Shown here: one piece after another, positions 13,565-21,534 of the stretch
Layout: each line of letters opens with the position of its first letter
Position numbering within the stretch: position 1 is the stretch's first letter
Source of the DNA: Candidatus Woesearchaeota archaeon
Lineage (GTDB): Archaea; Nanobdellota; Nanobdellia; Woesearchaeales; 21-14-0-10-32-9
Reading direction: 5' to 3'
Length of the DNA stretch: 37,674 nucleotides
Assembly (NCBI GenBank): GCA_021735165.1
Contig: JAIPHP010000013.1
Location: forward strand, 1-37,674
Translations under genes and position numbers: made by a program
The notes under the pieces: model-generated
What the model was told of the DNA's origin: nothing
Databases searched by the model: none
What the model saw: only the letters and a program-made list of their open reading frames with translations

Positions 13565-15667
13565 TTAATAAAGTTGATCTAGTAGTTCTTCTCCAAATTT
13601 GCTTATTTTGTTTGAAGCTAGTCCTTTTATTTCTCTTAATTCTTCTAATGTTAATGGTTTTTTTTCGGCTAATTCATATAATGTTGAATCGTGCATTATC
13701 ATAAATGCTTTTGTGCCTAATTCTTCTGCTTTAGTTTTTCTCCATTCTTTTAATCTAGTCACTATGTTTGATTGTACTTTGAATAATGCTTGTGTTTGTA
13801 TTTTTTTACTTTCTTGTTTGTTAAAATTTAATATCTCTTGGATTTCCTTTGTTAAAAAATAAGTGGGTTGTTTTCCTGTAAAACTTAAAATTAAATTTTT
13901 TTTAGCTCTGCTTATAGCTACGTAGAACAATCTTCTTTCTTCTTCCTCTTTATTATATTCATCAACTTTAATCATTTCTAAAAATGGATGTTCAGATCCC
14001 TTACATGGGAAATATAAAGAATTGCATCCTGCAACATATACAGTTTCAGCTTCCAATCCTTTTATGCTGTGCACTGTTGCAAGAACAACTTTGCCTTGAT
14101 GAGTTTCAATATCTGTTGCAGAATCATCATTTTTTAGAACAAATGGAATGTTTTTAGCTTTAAAAATTTCTGATATTTCATTTAACTGCTTATTCATTCT
14201 TGCCAAAACAAATATTTCTTCTCTTTTTGTGTTTGAAGTTATGATTGCTTGCGTTATAAATTCGTGTTCTGCTAGTTCGTTATCAAAATTAACAAGTGCT
14301 ATTTTACCGTCTGTTTCTTCATGGTCTGTGTCATTTACAGATTTTAGATCGGGAAGTTTCATTTTTTTTATAGATTTGTTCATAATTTTGACTATGCTTG
14401 GTGAGGATCTATAATTGGTTGTAAGCATTACAATTTCAGAATCAGCATATTTTTCTTCAAATTCATTAATATATTTAATATCTGAACCTCTCCAACCAAA
14501 AATGCTTTGTCTAGGATCACCAACGCAGAATAAATTATTAGTATTTAATAATTCAAGAAATTCAACTTGTAACTTATTAACATCTTGAAATTCATCGACT
14601 AATATGTGTTCATATGTAGGTATTAAATCGGTTCTTTTTCTATACAAATTAAGACAATCTACCATTTGATCCATAAAATCTCTTAATCCATTTTTTAACA
14701 TATACGCATCAATATATTTTGTAACTCCATAAACTAATTGAAAAGAGTCTTTAGATACTAAATATTTGTCATGCTTTATGTTTTCTATTTTTTCATCTTT
14801 GCTTTTTAGATAATCTCTTACAAAAAAACAATCATTCATAAATGTTTTAGCTAATTGTTCAGAAGTTTTGTTTTTTAATTGAGAATCTGAAAAATAAATA
14901 TTTATCGCAGTTTTCATATCTAACTTTAAGGAATTTAAACTTTTGTTAATTGCAATTATTTTATCTTTATAAGTGGTTACTCTTGTAGGTTTATCATAAG
15001 CTAAAGCTTCGTGTTTTTTTAATATCTTTTCGCAATACGAATTAAAGGTTTCTACGTGGCATTCATCTATTCCTAAATTGTGAAGTTTTGATATCATTTG
15101 TTTTCTTGCTTTTCTTGTAAATGTTATTGCGAGAATTTTTTTTGGATTTACTGATTTATATTTAACAAGAAATTCTATTCTTTTAGTTAACACCGTTGTT
15201 TTTCCAGAACCAGCTCCTGCGATGCATAAAATGTGTTTATTGTTGCAAATAATTGCTTTTTTTTGACCTTTATTATAGTTTTTAAGAAAAAAATCAAAAT
15301 TTTTCAGAATCAAAGTTTCTTCTTTAGAAAAACTGATTTCTTTAAGAGTTTGTTTAGGTTTAAGCATTGTAGGGTTTAATAGTTCGTCTCTTCCTTTTTT
15401 CGTTAAATTCAAGACTCTCCAAAATTTTTTACCTGAAACAAAATCATATTCTAATAATCTTTGAGCTAGAAGTTCCTCTAATAATAAATCAAGTTCATCT
15501 TTTTCGTAAGCCAATGATCCAAAAAAATCAAATTTGTAGAGTTCATTATTTGTTATGGATTTGTTTGTTTCATCACCTCTAAGAAAATCAATTAATAATT
15601 TTTTTCCGACATTAAAAGGAATTTCTTGCACTGCCTTTAAAACTAATAAATAATCAGAATCTCCCAT
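13565..15667 (-). CDS. UvrD/PcrA-like SF1 helicase with RQC-like N-terminus and HRDC C-terminus
   Basis: The product is about 700 residues. An N-terminal region (about 1-100) resembles the winged-helix RQC domain of RecQ (GKKLLIDFLRGD, FFGSLAYEKDELDLLLEELL, WRVLNLTKKGRDELL). The SF1 motor follows: Walker A AGAGSGKTT around K156, DEFQD near 358, NYRSS, ATVHSIKGLE and RLFYVAISRAKKNL. The C-terminus (about 620-700) is an HRDC domain (MHDSTLYELAEKKPLTLEELREIKGL). It should be a 3'-5' DNA helicase for repair or replication restart. ATG 15667 is preferred over TTG 15682: a TATA-like CATTTTAAAATC lies about 28 bp upstream. RQC and HRDC are RecQ accessories; here they flank a UvrD motor. Confidence 0.88.
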   Translation of the reverse strand: MGDSDYLLVLKAVQEIPFNVGKKLLIDFLRGDETNKSITNNELYKFDFFGSLAYEKDELDLLLEELLAQRLLEYDFVSGKKFWRVLNLTKKGRDELLNPTMLKPKQTLKEISFSKEETLILKNFDFFLKNYNKGQKKAIICNNKHILCIAGAGSGKTTVLTKRIEFLVKYKSVNPKKILAITFTRKARKQMISKLHNLGIDECHVETFNSYCEKILKKHEALAYDKPTRVTTYKDKIIAINKSLNSLKLDMKTAINIYFSDSQLKNKTSEQLAKTFMNDCFFVRDYLKSKDEKIENIKHDKYLVSKDSFQLVYGVTKYIDAYMLKNGLRDFMDQMVDCLNLYRKRTDLIPTYEHILVDEFQDVNKLQVEFLELLNTNNLFCVGDPRQSIFGWRGSDIKYINEFEEKYADSEIVMLTTNYRSSPSIVKIMNKSIKKMKLPDLKSVNDTDHEETDGKIALVNFDNELAEHEFITQAIITSNTKREEIFVLARMNKQLNEISEIFKAKNIPFVLKNDDSATDIETHQGKVVLATVHSIKGLEAETVYVAGCNSLYFPCKGSEHPFLEMIKVDEYNKEEEERRLFYVAISRAKKNLILSFTGKQPTYFLTKEIQEILNFNKQESKKIQTQALFKVQSNIVTRLKEWRKTKAEELGTKAFMIMHDSTLYELAEKKPLTLEELREIKGLASNKISKFGEELLDQLY

Positions 15668-15853
15668 TTTAATAAAAAACAATTGTCAGATTTTAAAATG
15701 TTTTGTTAACATGTCTAGTGAAAAAACTCATAAAAACGTTTTATGCGTGTTCATTTGAAGTTTTCTATTATTAAATTAAATTTAAGATAAATGCATACTT
15801 TAAATTCAAATCATAATATTATGGGGTGTGATGAGGAACTTTAAATATTTTAG

Positions 15854-18800
15854 TTATGAACATCCAGTTGTAGAGCCGCAATCTTCACAGACCATGCAAC
15901 TTCCATTCCTTCTTAATTTCATTGAACCGCAAGATGTGCATTGTTCTCCTGTATATCCTTTGGATTTAGCTTCGAATACTTTTGCGTCTTTATCTGTTAT
16001 TGTCAATTGTTTTTCTGGAGAACTTATTTTGCCATTATTTCCAGAGCCATTCCCATTTCCGCTTTTTACTTTGGCATCAAATGATTCCATACTTTTAACG
16101 TGTACGAAGTCTTTTCTGCCAAGGTATTCATATCCAAGAACTCTGAATACATAATCTATTATTGAAGTTGCACTTTTAATCGCAGGGTGCCCTGATACTG
16201 GGCCAGAAGGTTCAAATCTTGTAAATGTGAATGAATCTACATAGTCACTAAGAGGAACTCCATATTGCAAACCTTTGCTTATTGCAATTGCAAAACAATT
16301 CAACAGTGCTCCGTAACTAGCGCCTTCTTTGTATGTGTCTACAAATATTTCTCCTAGCGCGCCATCTTCGTATTCTCCAGTTCTTAAGAACACTTTTTGA
16401 CCACCTACAATTGCTTCTTGGATGAATCCTCCTCTTTTGCTAGGCATCTTTTTTTGTATTATCTGATGAACTGCTACTTCTTGAAGTTTTTCAGGAGTTA
16501 TTGTTTCATCGGTCATTTCTTCTTCTTTTATCATTAATAATTCTGTTTCATCAGGACTATTAGCGCTTAGCGGTTGACTTAATTTACTACCATCCCTATA
16601 TAATGCGACGGCTTTAAGCATTTTTTTCCAACTGTTAAGATAAGCATCTCCTATGTCTTTGATGCTTGCGTCTTTGTCCATATTTATTGTTTTACTTATC
16701 GCGCCAGATATGAATGGTTGAACTGAAGCCATCATGTTGATGTGACCATTATATCCTATTAGTCTTTTTCCTTTTTTTCCACATTTATTTGCGCAGTCAA
16801 AAACGGCGTAATGTTCTTCTTTTAGAAATGGCGCTCCTTCAACAGTCATCGTTCCACAAATGTGTTGTTCTGCTTCTTCAATATCTTTTTTATTAAATCC
16901 TAATGCTTCTAAAACATTCAAATTAGGATCTTTGAGTTGTTCATTAGTAAAACCTAATTCTTTTAAGAATTGTTCTCCCATCGTCCATTTCGTAAATGCA
17001 TATTTTAGTTCAAAAGCAGTTTTTAGATTTTGTTCGATTATTTTTATTTTTTCATCTGTGAATCCTTTATTTTTCAAAGATTCATAATTTATTTTTGGAG
17101 AGTCCTTAAGATTTCCAGTTCCTGTTGCATATGTTATTATTGAATTGATTTGTTCTTTAGAATACCCTAGGTTTTTTAGTGCTTTAGGAACAGACTGATT
17201 TACTATTTTAAAATATCCTCCGCCTGCAAGTTTTTTAAATTTAACAAGAGCAAAATCAGGTTCTATTCCTGTTGTATCGCAATCCATAACTAAGCCTATT
17301 GTTCCTGTTGGGGCTATTACTGTGACTTGCGCATTTCGGTATCCATGCTGTTCGCCTAATTCCAAAGCGGAATCCCACGATTTTTTTGCGGATTCTAATA
17401 AATATTTTGGGCAGAACTCTTCATTTAGACTGCTAGGTTTTATTGTTAAATTAAGATATTTTTCAGGCTCAACATTATGTGCTGCGTATCTGTGATTTTT
17501 TATAACTCTAAGCATATCTTCTTTGTTTTCTTCATATCTTTCAAACGTTCCTTGACATTTTGCAAGTTCTGCGCTTGTTTTATAAGCTTCCCCGCCCATT
17601 ATTGCAGTTATGCATCCTGCAAGAGCTCTTCCTTCATCACTATCATAGGGGAGGCCTGACATCATAAGAAGAGTTCCTATATTTGCATAGCCCAGACCTA
17701 GTGTTCTATATTTATGACTTTTTATAGCTATTTCTTTTGAAGGGAATTGCGCCATTAAAACACTTATTTCAAGTATGGTTGTCCAGATTCTTACGCTGTG
17801 TTTGAAGTTTTCAACTTCAAAATTATTAGTTTTTGAATCGTAAAATTTTATTAGGTTTAAACTTGCAAGGTTGCACGCTGTATCATCTAAAAACATGTAT
17901 TCTGAGCAAGGATTGCTTGCATTTATTCTTCCATCTTTAGGACATGTGTGCCATTCATTAATTGTAGTATCGTATTGAACTCCTGGGTCTGCGCACATCC
18001 AAGCACTATAATTTATTTTGTCCCAAAGATCTGATGCATTTAATGTTTTCATTACTGAACCGTCTGTTCTTGCAGTTAATTTCCAGGTATCATTTTTTGA
18101 TAATGCTTCAAAAAATTTATTAGGAATTCTTATAGAATTATTGCTGTTTTGACCAGAAACCGTTTGATATGCATCTGATTCGTAGTGCGTATCTAATATA
18201 ATGAAATCTAAATCTTTATATCCTTGCCTTACTAATTGTAATGTTCTTTGAATATATGTCATTGGTATTTCTTCGTGTAAAGCTTTTTTTACTGCTTTTC
18301 TTAAATCAGAATTTTCTTTTAGATTTACTGATTTATGTTCATTTGCAATTCTCATTATGTTGTTGAGGTGCTTTTTTGTTTTTATACTACCTGCAACTAA
18401 TGCGGCCACTTTTTGTTCTTCTTTTACTTTCCAATCAATAAAGGTTTCTATATCTGGGTGGTCCAAATCTAAACAAATCATTTTTGCGGCTCTTCTTGTT
18501 GTACCGCCAGATTTTATTGCTCCTGCTGCTTTATCAAATATGTACAGAAAGCTCATCAAACCAGAGCTTTTTCCTCCTCCTGAAAGTTTTTCTCCTTTAG
18601 CTCTTAAAGAAGAAAAATTTGTGCCTGTTCCCGAGCCATATTTAAAAAGTCTGGCTTCTCTTGCCAGCAAATCAAAAATTCCTCCGTCATTTACTAAGTC
18701 ATCTCTTATTTCTTGAATAAAACAGGCATGAGGTTGAGGTCTTGTATATGAATCTTCAGATTTCATGACTTCTCCTGTATGTGGATCACAATAGTAATGG

Positions 18801-19372
18801 CCTTGTGCAGATCCTCTTATATTGTAGGCTTCAGCCAGACCTGTATTGAACCATTGTGGACTATTTGGTGCGCACATTTGATTTATTAACATATATGTTG
18901 TTTCATCATAGAAAACTTTTGCATCTTTTTTACTTCTAAAATACCCGTATCGTTCTCCCCATCTTTTCCAGGTTAAGGCTAATCTGTGGGCTACTTGTTT
19001 TATGCTGTTTTCAGAACCTAATTTTTGTTTACCAGTAGTTTCATCAATTAGGGGGTTATTGTTAGAATCTACAAGAGGAACGCCTCTTTTTCTTAAATAT
19101 TTTTGTGCTAGTATATCTGTTGCTACTTGGGACCAAAATTTCGGGACTTCAACATTATTTATTTCAAATACTGTGGAACCATCTTGATTTTTAATAACTG
19201 ATTTTCTTTCATCATATTCGAACATTTCAAAAGGACTTATATCTTCTTTTGTGAATACTCTTTTAAATTCTAATCCTTTTTCTGAATAGTTTCCATCTCC
19301 TGATAAGATACTCATTGTTTTTTCAATATCGGATTTGTTTGTTTTTGTATCAATATTTTTTGTTTTTTCCAT
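15854..19372 (-). CDS. nrdJ: Class II (adenosylcobalamin-dependent) ribonucleotide reductase
   Basis: The product is about 1172 residues, a normal length for the long NrdJ type. Signatures are the first active-site Cys in PHACFIQEI, the finger loop NPCSEYMF with its N-x-C-x-E triad, PTGTIGLVMDCDTTGIEPD, and a C-terminal redox tail with TSCGS and CEDCG cysteines. A 90-residue stretch after FIDWKVKEEQKVAALVAGS is a family feature. It reduces ribonucleotides using B12 instead of an oxygen- or glycyl-based radical. No intein is seen. The start at 19372 is chosen because GAGGTAG lies 7 nt upstream. It follows nrdR by 33 bp in one operon, so NrdR probably controls it. Confidence 0.96.
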   Translation of the reverse strand: MEKTKNIDTKTNKSDIEKTMSILSGDGNYSEKGLEFKRVFTKEDISPFEMFEYDERKSVIKNQDGSTVFEINNVEVPKFWSQVATDILAQKYLRKRGVPLVDSNNNPLIDETTGKQKLGSENSIKQVAHRLALTWKRWGERYGYFRSKKDAKVFYDETTYMLINQMCAPNSPQWFNTGLAEAYNIRGSAQGHYYCDPHTGEVMKSEDSYTRPQPHACFIQEIRDDLVNDGGIFDLLAREARLFKYGSGTGTNFSSLRAKGEKLSGGGKSSGLMSFLYIFDKAAGAIKSGGTTRRAAKMICLDLDHPDIETFIDWKVKEEQKVAALVAGSIKTKKHLNNIMRIANEHKSVNLKENSDLRKAVKKALHEEIPMTYIQRTLQLVRQGYKDLDFIILDTHYESDAYQTVSGQNSNNSIRIPNKFFEALSKNDTWKLTARTDGSVMKTLNASDLWDKINYSAWMCADPGVQYDTTINEWHTCPKDGRINASNPCSEYMFLDDTACNLASLNLIKFYDSKTNNFEVENFKHSVRIWTTILEISVLMAQFPSKEIAIKSHKYRTLGLGYANIGTLLMMSGLPYDSDEGRALAGCITAIMGGEAYKTSAELAKCQGTFERYEENKEDMLRVIKNHRYAAHNVEPEKYLNLTIKPSSLNEEFCPKYLLESAKKSWDSALELGEQHGYRNAQVTVIAPTGTIGLVMDCDTTGIEPDFALVKFKKLAGGGYFKIVNQSVPKALKNLGYSKEQINSIITYATGTGNLKDSPKINYESLKNKGFTDEKIKIIEQNLKTAFELKYAFTKWTMGEQFLKELGFTNEQLKDPNLNVLEALGFNKKDIEEAEQHICGTMTVEGAPFLKEEHYAVFDCANKCGKKGKRLIGYNGHINMMASVQPFISGAISKTINMDKDASIKDIGDAYLNSWKKMLKAVALYRDGSKLSQPLSANSPDETELLMIKEEEMTDETITPEKLQEVAVHQIIQKKMPSKRGGFIQEAIVGGQKVFLRTGEYEDGALGEIFVDTYKEGASYGALLNCFAIAISKGLQYGVPLSDYVDSFTFTRFEPSGPVSGHPAIKSATSIIDYVFRVLGYEYLGRKDFVHVKSMESFDAKVKSGNGNGSGNNGKISSPEKQLTITDKDAKVFEAKSKGYTGEQCTSCGSMKLRRNGSCMVCEDCGSTTGCS

Positions 19373-19405
19373 TTTAACTACCTCATAAATGTGCTTGTTG
19401 ATCAA

Positions 19406-19849
19406 TCAGTCTAATTTTTCCAATTCTTCTTTGAAACCCTCTAAATCTTGAAAGTCTCTGTAAACTGATGCGAATCTTATATATGCGACTTGATCTAGTT
19501 TTTTTAAGTACCTTAATACTAGTTCTCCTATTTTTTTCGTTGTTATTTCTGTTTTTGCACTCGCTCTTATTTTTGATTCTATACGCTGCGCAATTTCTTC
19601 AATTTTTTCAGGATTTATAGGTCTTTTTTGACATGCAATTTGAATGCTTTTGATAATTTTTTGTTTGTCAAACAAAACTCTTTTTCCATCTCTTTTTATT
19701 ACAGGCACATTTGTTAGTTCAATTTGTTCGTAAGTTGTGAATCTTCTTTCACACTTTAAACATTCTCTTCTTCTTCTAGTATTGTCGGGATCTGATTCTC
19801 TGGTCTCGAGCACTTTTGTCTCTACATTATTGCAAAATGGACATCTCAT
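19406..19849 (-). CDS. nrdR: Transcriptional repressor NrdR
   Basis: The product is 147 residues, typical of NrdR. An N-terminal zinc ribbon has C3, C6, C30 and C33 (MRCPFC, ECLKC) with the basic stretch NTRRRRECLKCERRFTTYE that contacts DNA. An ATP-cone domain follows (VPVIKRDGKRVLFDKQKIIKSIQIA and IRFASVYRDF), which senses ATP/dATP. It represses ribonucleotide reductase genes when dATP is plentiful. NrdR is largely bacterial, so its presence with nrdJ in an archaeon suggests the pair was acquired together. GAGAGG lies just upstream of the ATG. A candidate NrdR box lies 46 bp upstream of the ATG, suggesting autoregulation of the nrdR-nrdJ operon. Confidence 0.96.
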   Translation of the reverse strand: MRCPFCNNVETKVLETRESDPDNTRRRRECLKCERRFTTYEQIELTNVPVIKRDGKRVLFDKQKIIKSIQIACQKRPINPEKIEEIAQRIESKIRASAKTEITTKKIGELVLRYLKKLDQVAYIRFASVYRDFQDLEGFKEELEKLD

Positions 19850-19894
19850 TATAACCTCTCAAAATATGTATTTAGTAGTAGTGAATCTTGTCAA

Positions 19895-19910
19895 ACACTA
19901 GGACTAGTGT
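19895..19910. promoter_or_regulatory. NrdR box
   Basis: ACACTAGGACTAGTGT is a palindrome matching the known NrdR-box pattern ACACTATATATAGTGT in 13 of 16 positions, including both outer ACACTA/TAGTGT arms. The palindrome extends by AA and TT outwards. It is 19-34 bp downstream of the TATA box, so it covers the predicted transcription start. Confidence 0.75.
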
Positions 19911-19928
19911 TTATTGATTTTTAGTAAG

Positions 19929-19937
19929 TTTATAAAG
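19929..19937 (-). promoter_or_regulatory. TATA box of the nrdR-nrdJ operon
   Basis: CTTTATAAA on the minus strand predicts a start near 19905-19910, inside the NrdR box, and a leader of about 55-60 nt with an SD before nrdR. Confidence 0.6.
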
Positions 19938-20059
19938 ATTGCTGTTCTTAATAATATATATTTTGTTAAAGCTATTGTTAAATCTATTTGAAAATATGAA
20001 ATATTTTTATTCACACAATTCGAAAACAATATAATTGAATAAATACCCTTAATAGTTAT

Positions 20060-20899
20060 ATGCAAACAAAATTAAAAAAAATATTTGGGAATAAGCAATT
20101 TATTTTTACAAAAAGATGTAATCAATCTATTAAAATAGCTTTAAACTATGCAAAGAACCAAGTTTTATCAAAAAATAAGACAAATTTGCTTTTAATTCAA
20201 CAAGAAGGTGGTTGGATAACATATAGACAAATCGCAAAAAAACTAAAACTTAACACAATACAAATAAAAACAAATTATGGATTAATTGATGCTGTAGAAT
20301 TAAAAAAATTCAAAAATTGCACTCTAATAATGCATAGCAGTCCAGGATATATACAATTAGAAAACATGAAAAAAATTTTTGAAATATGCAATCAAAACAA
20401 CATATTGTTAATAAATGATAGTTGCGGAAGTGTAGGGACAAAACAAGCAAAATATGGGCATCTTATAGTTTGCAGTTTTGGCAAATATAAACCTATAGAT
20501 ATAGGTTGCGGAGGAATAATTTTGTATGAAGAAAAATTAAAAGACATAGAAAAAGACATCAATTTAATAAAAATAAATAATCATAAATTTACAGAAGATT
20601 CCCCCAAAGAAATAATCCTTGATAAACTTCCTAAAGAACTAAACAATCTAAGAGAAAAACTTAAATTTTTCAATGAAACCAAAGAAAAACAAAAACAAAT
20701 ACTAAAAGACAAAAACATTATCTATTTGGAAAGTCAAGGAATAAATCTATTTACAGAAACAAAAAACAACGCAGAAACAGAAAAAATTATAAAACACTGC
20801 AAAGACAACAAAATATATTGGGTAGAATGCCCAAAATACATAAGACTTATGAAACAAGGCATAAGTTTAGAAATAAAAAGACTGAATTACGAGGTGTAA
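20060..20899 (+). CDS. Shortened DegT/DnrJ-like PLP-dependent aminotransferase homologue
   Basis: The product is 279 residues, shorter than the roughly 370-400 of the family. The cofactor region is recognisable: D120 in LLINDSCGSVGT is the residue that pairs with the PLP ring nitrogen, and SFGKYKPIDIGCGGIIL carries the Schiff-base lysine, probably K144. The N-terminal region that normally holds the substrate and second PLP contacts is abbreviated, and the C-terminal domain is small. It may be a minimal enzyme of nucleotide-sugar or cell-surface metabolism, or a derived non-enzymatic form. It is followed 5 bp later by a zinc-ribbon gene with a good SD, so they form one operon. Confidence 0.6.
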   Translation: MQTKLKKIFGNKQFIFTKRCNQSIKIALNYAKNQVLSKNKTNLLLIQQEGGWITYRQIAKKLKLNTIQIKTNYGLIDAVELKKFKNCTLIMHSSPGYIQLENMKKIFEICNQNNILLINDSCGSVGTKQAKYGHLIVCSFGKYKPIDIGCGGIILYEEKLKDIEKDINLIKINNHKFTEDSPKEIILDKLPKELNNLREKLKFFNETKEKQKQILKDKNIIYLESQGINLFTETKNNAETEKIIKHCKDNKIYWVECPKYIRLMKQGISLEIKRLNYEV

Positions 20900-20904
20900 A
20901 GATC

Positions 20905-21318
20905 ATGAACTGCGAAGAACCACAAAATATGGATGAATTAATATATTTTACAAGAAGAAAACTAGAACCAAAAGGCAAAATAATGGCTTGGGCAAGTAAA
21001 TTAGAATGTCCCAAATGCAAAAAAGCTCTAATGGGTAAACCAGTAGAAAAAGGAAAAATAAAAATAAGAGCAACAGAATACGAATGCCCTGAATGCAAAT
21101 ATATAGAATCAAAAGCAGAACATGAAACAAAACTAACTGTATGCGTAAAATATGAGTGCCCACACTGTGACAATGAAGACACAACTACCACGCCATACAA
21201 AAGAAAAACCTGGCAAGGAGTTCCAGCATTCATATTTCAATGTGGAAAATGTAATGAAAAAATAGGCATAACAAAAAAAATGAAAGCTCCAAAGAAGAAA
21301 AAAGAAAAGAAAACGTAA
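20905..21318 (+). CDS. Zinc-ribbon protein with four CxxC knuckles
   Basis: The product is about 137 residues. Four Cys pairs are spaced through the protein: CPKC, CPEC, CPHC and CGKC, enough for two zinc ribbons (first with second, third with fourth). A short acidic N-terminus (MNCEEPQNMDELIYFTRRKL) precedes them and a Lys-rich tail (KKMKAPKKKKEKKT) ends the protein, suggesting nucleic-acid binding. The start at 20905 is chosen because GAGGTG lies 8 nt upstream and straddles the stop of the previous gene; an upstream in-frame ATG at 20818 lies deep in that gene. The function is unknown; a role with transcription or translation machinery is a guess. Confidence 0.72.
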   Translation: MNCEEPQNMDELIYFTRRKLEPKGKIMAWASKLECPKCKKALMGKPVEKGKIKIRATEYECPECKYIESKAEHETKLTVCVKYECPHCDNEDTTTTPYKRKTWQGVPAFIFQCGKCNEKIGITKKMKAPKKKKEKKT

Positions 21319-21449
21319 AATAACAGGAGAAATCAAAATAAAAGCAAGCTAAAACAAAGGATAAAAAACACAAATAAAAGCACGACAAAAACGTAACATA
21401 AACACAAATAAAAAATAAATGCACCCAATAAAATACACAATAAATACTA

Positions 21450-21465
21450 GTTACTGCCTATTAAC
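21450..21465. promoter_or_regulatory. Second copy of the candidate operator, upstream of metG
   Basis: GTTACTGCCTATTAAC matches the palindrome GTTACTGCTCAGTAAC at 2687-2702 in 13 of 16 positions, with the same upstream AG-T context and a run of A downstream. It ends 69 bp before the metG ATG. The right half is degenerate, so only one arm is strong. Confidence 0.4.
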
Positions 21466-21534
21466 AAAAATAAATATTGTTTTTTTTTGATATTTTCAAT
21501 ACTTTTAAATAATAAACTCTCATCACTAAAAAAG

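Noticed and set aside
15824-15835. GTGATGAG as a box C of a C/D RNA
   Set aside because: No D box (CTGA) and no paired ends at the right distance.
15854-19372. Intein in nrdJ
   Set aside because: Ribonucleotide reductases often carry inteins, but the length and continuous family motifs leave no room for one.
19869-19884. A possible second NrdR box
   Set aside because: Only one arm (CACTA) matches, and its centre is 26 bp from the strong box, not a whole number of helical turns as in usual NrdR pairs.
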